Part shown: positions 16,885-25,280 of the stretch, in pieces
Numbering within the stretch: the stretch's first letter is position 1
How the letters are laid out: the number at the start of each line of letters is the position of its first letter
From: Clostridium sp.
GTDB taxonomy: Bacteria; Bacillota; Clostridia; Clostridiales; Clostridiaceae
Reading direction: 5' to 3'
DNA length: 38,226 nt
Assembly: GCF_026168755.1 (NCBI RefSeq)
Contig: NZ_JAPFDR010000029.1
Span: 1-38,226, forward strand
Position numbers and translations under genes: made by a program
The notes under the pieces: generated by a model
What the model was told of the DNA's origin: nothing
Seen by the model: only the letters and a program-made list of their open reading frames with translations
The model's database searches: none

Positions 16885-17001
16885 ATGTTCAAATTAAATT
16901 TAAAATATCAAGATATTTTAGTCAAAATTACTGCAAGCAAATTAGTAACTTTAATTATTAACAAAGAAAATGTTTTAAATAAGATAGAGTTATATAATTA
17001 A
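16885..17001 (+). CDS. Possible 38-aa small protein
   Basis: A short frame with a strong ribosome binding site (TTAGGGGGAA, ideal spacing) before the ATG. The product has no membrane segment: MFKLNLKYQDILV, a lysine-bearing middle, then NKENVLNKIELYN. It looks like an amphipathic helix with beta-like ends and I recognise no family. The 99-aa gene starts 22 bases later, so the two are probably co-transcribed. The main support is the ribosome binding site, and it could be a leader peptide for the next gene. Confidence 0.45.
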   Translation: MFKLNLKYQDILVKITASKLVTLIINKENVLNKIELYN

Positions 17002-17023
17002 CTATCATAAGTGAGGTAACAAT

Positions 17024-17323
17024 ATGGCAAATAGTAAGAAGCGTAAGAAAAATACAAAGAGAAAAACTAACAATAAAAAAGTTATTAAAGAAGAGAAGAG
17101 TGTAAAAGTGAATGGACCATTTATGACTTTTATGAGTAAAAAATGGTCAAGAATAACATTGCATATTAGTACAGCAGTAATATGGATTTTCTTCTTATTA
17201 GATTTTTTTACATTCCAACAATTAGGGAAATTGCCTAATCCAATATTATCAATTTTAGCATTAGTTGTGTTAATATTAGAATATATAGTTTCTAAAGGAT
17301 TAAATTATAATTCAAAAAAATAA
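17024..17323 (+). CDS. Small basic membrane protein, 99 aa
   Basis: The first ~30 residues are extremely Lys/Arg/Asn-rich (ANSKKRKKNTKRKTNNKK), followed by two hydrophobic helices near 48-65 and 74-91 and a short Lys/Asn tail. Such a charged head could bind nucleic acid or acidic phospholipid at the inner membrane face, but I do not recognise the family. GTGAGG lies upstream of the ATG. Confidence 0.65.
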   Translation: MANSKKRKKNTKRKTNNKKVIKEEKSVKVNGPFMTFMSKKWSRITLHISTAVIWIFFLLDFFTFQQLGKLPNPILSILALVVLILEYIVSKGLNYNSKK

Positions 17324-17420
17324 AATTTGATTTAATATTTGATAAGTAAAATGTGGCGTGTAATACATTAATTTATATTGCATACCATATTTTTTAAATT
17401 ATTTGAGCATATCCCCTCAT

Positions 17421-17473
17421 TTAACAATATTTAACATAGAATTAAACTAGAGTTTAAATAACATAAATATAAT
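17421..17473 (+). promoter_or_regulatory. PhoP-box-like repeats and -10 before the 5'-nucleotidase
   Basis: TTAACA occurs at 17421 and 17431, then the related TTAAAC at 17442 and ATAACA at 17458, followed by TATAAT at 17468-17473. PhoP boxes of Bacillus are TT(A/T/C)ACA repeats with an ~11-base period at about -20 to -60; the first two copies here match the hexamer with a 10-base period. A 16-bp palindrome TTAAACT-AG-AGTTTAA (17442-17457) overlaps the third box. Phosphate control of a secreted nucleotidase would make sense. Confidence 0.5.
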
Positions 17474-17521
17474 TAGGTTGTAAAACAGTAGTGTTTATTA
17501 AGATTAATAGGGGGAAACAGA

Positions 17522-20500
17522 GTGATTAAAAAGAAGATACTTCATAAAATATTAAGTGTGGCACTTACTGCTATGATTATGACATCAATGTTCCATTTCA
17601 CATTAGTAAAAGCAGAAAGTAAAAGTTTTATAGAAAAGGTAGCAAGCTTTAGTACAGGTTCATCTAGTGAAGATGGTGGAGCTGCAGAAATTGTAAAATA
17701 TAATAAGGATAATAATAAATTTTATGTTATTAACGGCATTAAGTCTCAAATACATATTGTTAGTTTAGATAATGCTAATGGTAATTTAAATGAGGATAAC
17801 ATTATTAATGTTAAATCTTTTGTTGAAAAAGATGGTTTTGTATATGGTGATATAACAAGTATTTCTATAAATAATGAAAGAAAAGAAATTGCAGTATCAG
17901 TACAAGAGCAAGATTATACTAAGGAAGGAAAGATAGTAATTGTTGATTATGATGGCAACTTAAAAGCTATCTATGAATGTGGAGTTCAACCAGATATGAT
18001 TACATATACTCCTGACTCAAAATATATTTTAACTGCCAATGAAGGTGAACCAAGAGAAGGGGTTGGAGAAGGAATTATTGATCCACAGGGTTCAGTAACT
18101 ATAGTTAATCTTGAAAGTGGGGAATCAAAGTTAGCTACATTTGAAAAGTTTGATGCTAAGAGAGATGAGCTTTTAGATGATAATGTAATATTAATGAAAG
18201 ATGCAAAACCATCAGTTGATTTAGAGCCAGAATATATTACAGTTGATTCAAGTAGTAATAAGGCATATATTTCTTTACAAGAAGCTAACTCCATAGCAAC
18301 ATTAGATATTGAATCAGGAGAATTTGTTTCTGTAAAAGGATTAGGCTTTAAAGATCATTCACAAGAAGGAAATGAAATTGATGTAGTTAAAGATAAGAAT
18401 ATTAATATTAAAACAGAAGAAAATCTTTATGGTGTTTATATGACTGATGGTATAACTTTATATGAAGTAAATGGGAAAACCTATATTTTAACTGCAAATG
18501 AAGGTGATGCAAGAGAGTTTGGGGATTTTAATGCATTAAAAGAAATAAAAATAGATGGTAAAAAAGTAGAGGTCTTAGATAATAGTAAATTTGATGGATT
18601 AGAAGAAGATAAAAATTATGTATTAGGTGGACGTTCTTTTTCAGTTTGGGATGCTGATACTATGGAGTTAGTATATGATAGTGGTAGTAATTTTGAAAAG
18701 ATAACTGCAGAAGTGTATCCAGATTATTTTAATAGTACTAATAAATCAGTAGAAATTGATAATAGAAGTGGTAAAAAGGGACCTGAACCGGAAGAAGTTA
18801 GAGTTGGAGTTGTTGGTGATAAAATTTATGCATTTGTAGGTCTTGAGAGAATTGGTGGAGTAATGTCATATGACATTACAGATCCTAATAATATATCTTT
18901 TAAAGAATATATAAATACTAGAGATTTTAGTAGTGATATGGCAGGAGATGTTGCGCCAGAGGGGATGGATTTTATATCAGCAGAAGATAGTCCAACTGGA
19001 TATCCATTATTATTAGTTGCTTGCGAAGTAAGTGGAACAGTTGCTGTAATGCAGATAAATGAAGGATATGTTGAGAAGTCTAAAGAAATAACAATCTTCC
19101 ATACTAATGATGTTCACTCAAGGGTTGATAATTATTCTAAGGTTAAGGCTTATATAAATAATTATGACAATAAATTATTATTTGATGCAGGAGATACATT
19201 CCATGGACAAAGTATTGCAACTTTAGAGTTTGGTAGTAGTATAGCTAAAATATTAAAGGCAATGGGATATTCAGCAATGGTTCCAGGAAATCATGACTTT
19301 AATTATGGGCAAGATAGATTAACAGAGCTTGGAGAAGAAGCAGATATAAAAGTTTTAGCTGCAAATGTCAAGAAAAATGGAGTTGCTCAATATGATGAAT
19401 ACACTATAGAAGAGGTAGATGGAGTAAAAATAGGTATTTTTGGACTTGCAACTCCAGAAACAGCATATAAAACAAATCCTAATAATGTAATTGGATTAGA
19501 TTTTGGTACTAAAGATTCCATTATTAAAGATGCTAAAAATATGGTATCAAAATTAAATGATGAAGGAGCTAATATAATTATTGCATTAAGCCATTTAGGT
19601 ATTGATAGAGATAGCAAAGTAAAATCAACTGATATAGCAGAAGCTGTGGATGGAATTGATTTAATTATTGATGGACATAGTCATTCAATATTAGAGGATT
19701 ATTCAGAATTTAATAATAATAATGAAACTAAAATAGCAAGTACTGGAGAGTACTTAAAGGGATTAGGTCAAGTTACAGTATCTTTTGATGAAAATTTAGA
19801 AATAGAGAATATTGATTTAAAAACTGTAGATACAGCTACTTTAGTGGAAGAGGATGCTGAAATTTCTAGTTTGATTACTAATATAAAAGATAATCAACAG
19901 GATATTTTAAATGAAGTTGTTGGAAGTACTCCTATAAAATTAGAAGGTTCTAGAGAATTAGTTAGAAGAGGACATACTAATTTAGGAAGATTAATAACTT
20001 CAGCTATGTTAAATGAAACTGGAGCAGATATAGCCATAACTAATGGTGGTGGAATAAGAGATTCAATAGAAGCTGGAGATATTACTAAAGACTCGGTTAT
20101 TAAAGTATTGCCTTTTGGTAATTATATTATAACTAAAAAGGTTAAAGGGATTGATATAGTAGCTGCTTTAGAGCATGGAATGGTAGAAGGTGCTGGTTCA
20201 TTTACACATTTTGCAGGAATTACAGTTGAAACTAAAAAGGAAACAGATGATGATGGTGTAACTAGACATAAAGTTATTTCTATTAAGATAAATGGTGAGG
20301 ATTTAGATTTAAATAAAGAATATATTTTAGCTACAAATGATTTTATGGCTGTAGGTGGAGATGGATATACAATGCTTAGTGATTATTCAACTTTAAATGA
20401 ATATTCAGCATTAGATGAGAGTTTAATTAAATATATTGAGGAAATTGGTTCAGAAGGGATTATTGCCATTGATAAGGAAGAGAGATTAGTAGTTAAAGAT

Positions 20501-20722
20501 ATTTCAGATGAAGCAATAGAGAATGATAAAAATGATGAATTAGTTATAAATCCTAGTGAAGATAAGGGTGAAAATTCTAATAGTGATAATAATCAAAATA
20601 ATAAATTACCACAAACTGGAGCAAAAAACGCAATGCCAATAGTATCTTTTGCAGTTTTTATGATTATAGGTGGAGTTATGGTTATTAAAATTAAATTTGG
20701 CTTTTCCATATTTAGCAATTAA
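17522..20722 (+). CDS. Cell-wall-anchored choice-of-anchor I / 5'-nucleotidase fusion
   Basis: A 1066-aa surface enzyme. A signal peptide spans ~1-30 (cleavage near VKAES). Residues ~35-510 form a beta-propeller-like choice-of-anchor I domain, with repeated ILTANEGEPRE / ILTANEGDARE blocks and EPE motifs. From ~522 a calcineurin-like phosphoesterase domain carries all metal motifs: HTNDVHSR (His527), DAGDT, GNHDF, SHLG and DGHSHS. The 5'-nucleotidase C-terminal domain follows (NGGGIRDSIEAGDI, VLPFGNYI) for nucleotide recognition. The C-terminus has a sorting signal: LPQTG at 1029-1033, a hydrophobic helix and a short tail, so sortase should link it to peptidoglycan. Expected role: dephosphorylation of extracellular nucleotides to give nucleosides and phosphate. 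It starts at GTG after AGGGGGAAA. Confidence 0.94.
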   Translation: MIKKKILHKILSVALTAMIMTSMFHFTLVKAESKSFIEKVASFSTGSSSEDGGAAEIVKYNKDNNKFYVINGIKSQIHIVSLDNANGNLNEDNIINVKSFVEKDGFVYGDITSISINNERKEIAVSVQEQDYTKEGKIVIVDYDGNLKAIYECGVQPDMITYTPDSKYILTANEGEPREGVGEGIIDPQGSVTIVNLESGESKLATFEKFDAKRDELLDDNVILMKDAKPSVDLEPEYITVDSSSNKAYISLQEANSIATLDIESGEFVSVKGLGFKDHSQEGNEIDVVKDKNINIKTEENLYGVYMTDGITLYEVNGKTYILTANEGDAREFGDFNALKEIKIDGKKVEVLDNSKFDGLEEDKNYVLGGRSFSVWDADTMELVYDSGSNFEKITAEVYPDYFNSTNKSVEIDNRSGKKGPEPEEVRVGVVGDKIYAFVGLERIGGVMSYDITDPNNISFKEYINTRDFSSDMAGDVAPEGMDFISAEDSPTGYPLLLVACEVSGTVAVMQINEGYVEKSKEITIFHTNDVHSRVDNYSKVKAYINNYDNKLLFDAGDTFHGQSIATLEFGSSIAKILKAMGYSAMVPGNHDFNYGQDRLTELGEEADIKVLAANVKKNGVAQYDEYTIEEVDGVKIGIFGLATPETAYKTNPNNVIGLDFGTKDSIIKDAKNMVSKLNDEGANIIIALSHLGIDRDSKVKSTDIAEAVDGIDLIIDGHSHSILEDYSEFNNNNETKIASTGEYLKGLGQVTVSFDENLEIENIDLKTVDTATLVEEDAEISSLITNIKDNQQDILNEVVGSTPIKLEGSRELVRRGHTNLGRLITSAMLNETGADIAITNGGGIRDSIEAGDITKDSVIKVLPFGNYIITKKVKGIDIVAALEHGMVEGAGSFTHFAGITVETKKETDDDGVTRHKVISIKINGEDLDLNKEYILATNDFMAVGGDGYTMLSDYSTLNEYSALDESLIKYIEEIGSEGIIAIDKEERLVVKDISDEAIENDKNDELVINPSEDKGENSNSDNNQNNKLPQTGAKNAMPIVSFAVFMIIGGVMVIKIKFGFSIFSN

Positions 20723-20843
20723 TTCTTATAACATTAATTTATTTCATTAAATCATAAAATTAAATTTAATATGAGTTAGTGTTGTGGTTCCTGTTTTACT
20801 TACTTTTAACTTAGTAGAGATAATAACTGAAAAAATAATAAAA

Positions 20844-20879
20844 AAGCCGAAGTATACATTGTTATGTAAGCTTCGGCTT
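20844..20879. terminator. Bidirectional intrinsic terminator
   Basis: AAGCCGAAG / CTTCGGCTT stem with a 18-base loop, between the convergent nucleotidase and cstA genes; an A-run on the left and T/A on the right suit the minus-strand gene best. Confidence 0.85.
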
Positions 20880-20890
20880 AAATTAAATAT

Positions 20891-22570
20891 TTAATTAGTT
20901 ATAATTACATTATTTGTGGAATCTTTTTTGAATAATTTCTTAAAGCAAGAAATTGCAACCATAAATCCTAAGCATATTAGTAATATTGCAAATATTAATT
21001 GTAATCCATCAGTAAGAAATACAAATTGACCTGCAGTTATTTTTTTCATAATACCTAAAATAGCTTGTATTAATGCTGTGAATGTTACAGAAAGCATTAC
21101 AATCATAGGAGCCCATAACATAAAGCCTTTTCTTTTAGTACTTTTTAAGAATACAGCAAGAGTAATTAATACTAATGCAGATAATAATTGATTAGCTGCT
21201 CCAAATAATGGCCAAACATTATTATATCCACCAAGTGAAAGAATAAGACCTATTACTAAAGTAAGAATTGTTGCAAAATATTTATTTGTCATTAACTTAG
21301 AAATTCCAGTAGCTTCTTTACAATCATCTTTAAATAATTCTTGAAGAGACATACGACCAATACGTGCAACAGAGTCTAAAGATGTTAGGGCTAATGCTGA
21401 TACACACATTGTCATTATGCAACTAGCGATATGCTCAGGAATTCCTAAAAGTCCTAAGAAACCAGCAACATTACTTGAAAATATAGCAAAAGGAGTTCCT
21501 TCAGGCATCTTTCCTCCAACAGCAGCAGTACCTACTACAACAAGAGCAATTACACCAAGTAGAGTTTCAATAAGCATAGCACCATATCCGATACTTAGCA
21601 TATCTTTTTCATTTTTTACTTGTTTAGATGAAGTTTCAGAGGAAACTAAACTATGGAACCCAGAAACAGCACCACAAGCAATTGTTATAAATAATGTTGG
21701 AAATAAGAAGTTTCCATTTACTTCAAAACCTACAAAGGCAGGTAGGTTCATTTCAGGTTTAGCTACTACAACACCTAAAACAGCACCTATAATCATTGCA
21801 AGTAATAAGAATGTACTTAAGTAATCTCTTGGTTGCATTAATAACCACATTGGAGTAATTGATGCTAAGAAAAGATAAGCAAAAGTTACTATTAACCAAG
21901 TTGTTTTATCAAAATATAGAGGAAATGCTATTCCTACAGCTAACATAGCTACTAAAAGAACAACTCCAATTATAAATTGTAATACTTGACTTGGATTTTT
22001 ATATTTAATAAAAACTCCAAAAATCATTGCAACTATTATAAATAGCATTGAAATTGATGCAGCTGATGCATTTGGTGTAAGTAAAGAGCCATCTTGTGCT
22101 ATTCCATTAAATGTATTAGCAACTATGTCAGAAAAGGCTGCAATTACTAATAAAGTAAATATCCAAGCAAATAAAAAGAAAAATTTTCTACCTGCTTTTC
22201 CGATATATTGTTCAATTAAGCCACCAATTGATTTACCTTCATTTTTAACAGATGCATATAAAGCAGCAAAGTCATGTACTGCTCCAAAGAATATTCCCCC
22301 AATTAGTAACCATAATAAAACAGGCAACCATCCAAACATTGCTGCAATAATTGGTCCTGTTACAGGTCCTGCCCCTGCAATTGATGAAAATTGATGGGAG
22401 AATACTACAGATTTTGGTGTAGGAATAAAATCTTCTCCATCCTCTTTTGTATAAGCTGGTGTTTTGGCATTTGGATCAATGCCCCAAGTTTTAGCAAGAT
22501 ATCTTCCATAAGTAACATAAGCAATAGCTAAAACTAATATGGCAAGTCCTACTATAGTTAATCCATTCAT
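20891..22570 (-). CDS. cstA: CstA-family pyruvate/peptide carrier
   Basis: 559 aa with about sixteen hydrophobic segments. Family motifs include YGRYLAKTWGID near the N-terminus, the conserved block PVTGPIIAAMFGWLP at ~65-85, HDFAALYASVKNEG, and GFHSLVSSETSSKQ around 300. CstA/BtsT proteins take up pyruvate and, in some bacteria, peptides during carbon shortage. It is shorter than the ~700-aa E. coli proteins, as is usual in Firmicutes. AAGGGGG precedes the ATG. It has its own promoter (22637-22665) and a catabolite-type site upstream, consistent with a gene turned on when sugar runs low. Confidence 0.94.
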   Translation of the reverse strand: MNGLTIVGLAILVLAIAYVTYGRYLAKTWGIDPNAKTPAYTKEDGEDFIPTPKSVVFSHQFSSIAGAGPVTGPIIAAMFGWLPVLLWLLIGGIFFGAVHDFAALYASVKNEGKSIGGLIEQYIGKAGRKFFFLFAWIFTLLVIAAFSDIVANTFNGIAQDGSLLTPNASAASISMLFIIVAMIFGVFIKYKNPSQVLQFIIGVVLLVAMLAVGIAFPLYFDKTTWLIVTFAYLFLASITPMWLLMQPRDYLSTFLLLAMIIGAVLGVVVAKPEMNLPAFVGFEVNGNFLFPTLFITIACGAVSGFHSLVSSETSSKQVKNEKDMLSIGYGAMLIETLLGVIALVVVGTAAVGGKMPEGTPFAIFSSNVAGFLGLLGIPEHIASCIMTMCVSALALTSLDSVARIGRMSLQELFKDDCKEATGISKLMTNKYFATILTLVIGLILSLGGYNNVWPLFGAANQLLSALVLITLAVFLKSTKRKGFMLWAPMIVMLSVTFTALIQAILGIMKKITAGQFVFLTDGLQLIFAILLICLGFMVAISCFKKLFKKDSTNNVIITN

Positions 22571-22636
22571 TATAAAAGCCCCCTTTAAAAAAATAGTATA
22601 ATTTACAAATAATTCATAAATTCTAATATAATAGTA

Positions 22637-22665
22637 ATTATAGTGATGGTGTGATAAAACGTCAA
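22637..22665 (-). promoter_or_regulatory. Strong promoter of cstA
   Basis: Minus strand TTGACG and TATAAT separated by exactly 17 bases; the leader before the start codon is about 60 bases. The -35 overlaps an AAACGT core (TGATAAAACGTCAACA read on the plus strand) that loosely resembles a cre. Confidence 0.75.
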
Positions 22666-22728
22666 CAAATTTAAAGAAAAAATAGTAATTTAATAAAAAA
22701 AGTTAAAATATTATTTGAAAAGTTAATG

Positions 22729-22742
22729 AGGAAACGTTTAAC
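22729..22742. promoter_or_regulatory. Possible cre-like site upstream of cstA
   Basis: AGGAAACGTTTAAC has the AAACGTTT core of CcpA sites but mismatched ends. It lies about 100 bases upstream of the cstA transcription start, so any effect would be from a distal position. Confidence 0.3.
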
Positions 22743-22805
22743 TAAAAAGTTTGATATTTTTATATTTATAAGAAGTAAAAATATTAGATAATAATATGAA
22801 ATGTC

Positions 22806-22836
22806 AAAAGAGCAGAATTTGATTTTCTGCTCTTTT
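22806..22836 (-). terminator. Intrinsic terminator after DUF2500 gene
   Basis: AAAAGAGCAGAA and TTCTGCTCTTTT form a perfect 12-bp stem with a 7-base loop, directly after the stop of the gene at 22841. Confidence 0.88.
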
Positions 22837-22840
22837 AGTA

Positions 22841-23206
22841 TTAAAACTCTCTTTTAAAGTCTATAAATCTTGTTCCTTGAAATGATAAAGTTCCTTTATC
22901 ACCTTCAGCTAATAATCCGTATTGAGTACCATCTACATGAAATTCTTGTCTTTGACCATTAGTATATTCAAATGTTACATAATATGTTGTAGAGGTTGTT
23001 GATATGTAATTTCCATTGCCATGACGATGTGATACTGAAGCCCTTTTAGATATAATTGTTGCAGTTACAGGAATTATTGGCTGTTTGTTATTATAACTCC
23101 ATTCTTTAATGTTTTTAATAAGAGTAAATATAACAATACCAAATATAAGTAAAAAAAAGATAGGAAATAAAAATTGCATAATATTAAAAAATGGATCAAT
23201 AAACAT
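22841..23206 (-). CDS. DUF2500 domain protein
   Basis: 121 aa: one N-terminal membrane helix (~8-30) followed by a soluble beta-rich domain. VTATIISKRASVSH, a TTYYVTFEYTNGQRQEF segment and GDKGTLSFQGTRFIDFKRE are typical of the DUF2500 family, small membrane-bound proteins of unknown function found in many Firmicutes. It is a single gene with a terminator at its end; the start has a GGGGG-type ribosome binding site. Confidence 0.83.
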   Translation of the reverse strand: MFIDPFFNIMQFLFPIFFLLIFGIVIFTLIKNIKEWSYNNKQPIIPVTATIISKRASVSHRHGNGNYISTTSTTYYVTFEYTNGQRQEFHVDGTQYGLLAEGDKGTLSFQGTRFIDFKREF

Positions 23207-23407
23207 TATTTTTCCCCCATATATAAATAGTTTTATAACAATATAATAAGATAAATATAAAGTTTATACAATAAAATACAATTACTTTCTTCTTTTTTTA
23301 TGAAGTATTTTCATTTAACCAGCTGTTAATAAAAGGGGATAAAGTATTTTATAAAACGGAAAGTATTGTATAATGAATATAGAGTAATTAAATTAGGGGG
23401 TATAAGA

Positions 23408-24673
23408 GTGATTAAAAGATATATAGAGCTTTTTAAAAGTAAACCTGTAGTAACTGCATTTAGTAGTAGCTTGGTTATTGGATATGGTATTTGTTTACTA
23501 TACATTATTTTAATAGGAAACAATATGAGGTTAAATGAAATTCCTCAAACTATAATTTCCATGTTGATATTTGGAATTTTAATAGGTGGATTTTCAGTAT
23601 TTCCAGTATTATTATCAATACTTAATTTAATATATTTATTTAACTTGAAAAAAGATGAAGAAATTAAAAGGGAAGAAATTAAAGTAGAAGCTACTACTAT
23701 GATAATAGGAAGTTGTTTTATGTTTATATATTTAGCTAGTGGCTTACCAAATATAACATATAAAGATTGGAATGAAAGTATATTTTACTTTCAAATTCAT
23801 ACACCTATTGCAACAGAAATGATGTTAACTATAGCCATCTTTATATTAGTTGCTATATTAGGTTACTTAGTATTAAGATTTTCAAAAATGAATAAGTTAC
23901 CACCTTTAGTTTTAGTATTATCAATGTCAGCTTTATATATTGGAATAATTGTAGATGTACTTTGGATATGCCAAATATTTAAGATTAATACTTTAAATTT
24001 AATACTTGTATTATTTCCATTGAACGTTATAGTAATATTTATTAAAGTTATAAAAGACATAGTTATTAAATGGAATTTAGAATACAAGGATAAAGAAAGA
24101 GTTTTAAAGAATAATAAATTAATTAATTTATGTAATAAAATATTAAATAATGCACTAAACTGGCCATGGTTGGCGCTTATTTTTATGGTTCCATTGCTTG
24201 GAATATTAATAGGAATACTAGCACTATTTGGCCAAGCACCAGATAGCGTAATAAAGGCATTTACTGAAACGGCAGAGTGGAATTTGTCTACAAAGATACC
24301 AGCTCAAAGTCTTGAATATGATGGACATTATTTGTGCACTGTGGCAGCAGGAGGGCATAAAGAAATTGTAAAACCAATAAGGCTTGGAAGAAGAGGTGGA
24401 AAGTATATTGTAGTAAACAGGCAGTTATGTATTGCCAATGCTTTTGAGCAGATAATTGAAGAGAGAACTCCAAAGTTTCATTATTTAGTAAGAAGTTTTT
24501 ATGATAAGTATGGATATCCAGTTGCAAAACATATAAATTCTAAGTATACAGCTGATTTTGTATATTTTTTAATGAAACCTCTTGAATGGATTTTTTTAAT
24601 AGTAATTTATTTATTTGATGCTAATCCTGAAAATCGTATAGCAATACAATATTTACCTAAAATAAAAAATTAA
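23408..24673 (+). CDS. DUF6688-like membrane protein
   Basis: 421 aa with about seven hydrophobic helices in the first ~300 residues, then a soluble conserved part: YDGHYLCTVAAGGHKEIVKP, GRRGGKYIVVNRQLCIANAFEQIIEE and FYDKYGYPVAKHINSKY, and a last helix LEWIFLIVIYLFD followed by NPENRIAIQYLP. I recall this conserved tail from DUF6688 proteins; the function is unknown. GTG 23408 is chosen because TTAGGGGG precedes it; an in-frame ATG at 23366 would put that ribosome binding site inside the gene. It runs toward the ABC-F remnant. Confidence 0.78.
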   Translation: MIKRYIELFKSKPVVTAFSSSLVIGYGICLLYIILIGNNMRLNEIPQTIISMLIFGILIGGFSVFPVLLSILNLIYLFNLKKDEEIKREEIKVEATTMIIGSCFMFIYLASGLPNITYKDWNESIFYFQIHTPIATEMMLTIAIFILVAILGYLVLRFSKMNKLPPLVLVLSMSALYIGIIVDVLWICQIFKINTLNLILVLFPLNVIVIFIKVIKDIVIKWNLEYKDKERVLKNNKLINLCNKILNNALNWPWLALIFMVPLLGILIGILALFGQAPDSVIKAFTETAEWNLSTKIPAQSLEYDGHYLCTVAAGGHKEIVKPIRLGRRGGKYIVVNRQLCIANAFEQIIEERTPKFHYLVRSFYDKYGYPVAKHINSKYTADFVYFLMKPLEWIFLIVIYLFDANPENRIAIQYLPKIKN

Positions 24674-24690
24674 ATTAAAGAAAAGGGAGC

Positions 24691-25104
24691 TTAAAATGGA
24701 GTTTTAATTCTACGCTTTTCTAATCTTTCTTGGAATTTAACTCTAGCTCTTAAAGTTTTACCTCTAAACTTTTCAGCATTTTCTGTTGCAAGTTCTCTTA
24801 ATCTATCTATTAATATTTCATTTCTTTCAATTTCTTCAGTATCAGCAACAGCTAATTCTTGTAATTCGATTTTAGTTTGAAGTAATGAGAAATTATACTC
24901 AACATATCCACCATCAAACTCTTGAATTTCCATGTTTTCAAGATGAAGAATCTTATTAAAGCAATGATTTAATAAATATCTGTTATGAGTAATAACTAAA
25001 AGTGTTCCCTTATGAGCATTAATTAAATTTTTAAGAGCATTAAGATTTTTAAAATCTAAAAATACATCTGGTTCATCCATAATAAGTAAGTCTGGATTAG
25101 TTAA
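24691..25104 (-). pseudogene. ABC-F ATPase remnant, truncated at both ends
   Basis: The readable piece starts LTNPDLLIMDEPDVFLD, i.e. the Walker B of the first nucleotide-binding domain of an ABC-F protein, continues through the switch His (LVITHNRYLL) and the helical linker (QTKIELQELAVADTEE, ARVKFQERLEKRR) and stops at KTPF where the second ATPase domain should begin. A TAG lies just before LTNP. No Walker A or signature remains. About 15 bases further upstream an ATG with GTGAGG in front (MRKVGS then stop) may be the original start, now joined by deletion. Full ABC-F proteins (~500-650 aa) act on ribosomes, some giving antibiotic resistance; this piece should not work. Confidence 0.87.
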
Positions 25105-25146
25105 CTACCAACTTTTCTCATATTAGTACCTCACTTTATCATAAAA

Positions 25147-25172
25147 AAAGAGCCTATAAAAATAAGCTCTTT
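25147..25172 (-). terminator. Intrinsic terminator of the second ABC transporter operon
   Basis: AAAGAGC and GCTCTTT stem, followed on the minus strand by seven T. It lies about 110 bases after the permease stop. Confidence 0.75.
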
Positions 25173-25280
25173 AATATTATTTTATTACTTGAAGTTTTAC
25201 ACTTAGTTTTAATAAGTTCAATTTATTTATACATTTATATTAATGAAGTTTTGGATAAAAATAGAAAAATGAATTTTTAT

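Noticed and set aside
21417..21824. Long plus-strand frames inside cstA (21417-21824 and 22125-22394)
   Set aside because: Antisense shadows of a well-supported membrane protein; no ribosome binding sites and no recognisable domain.
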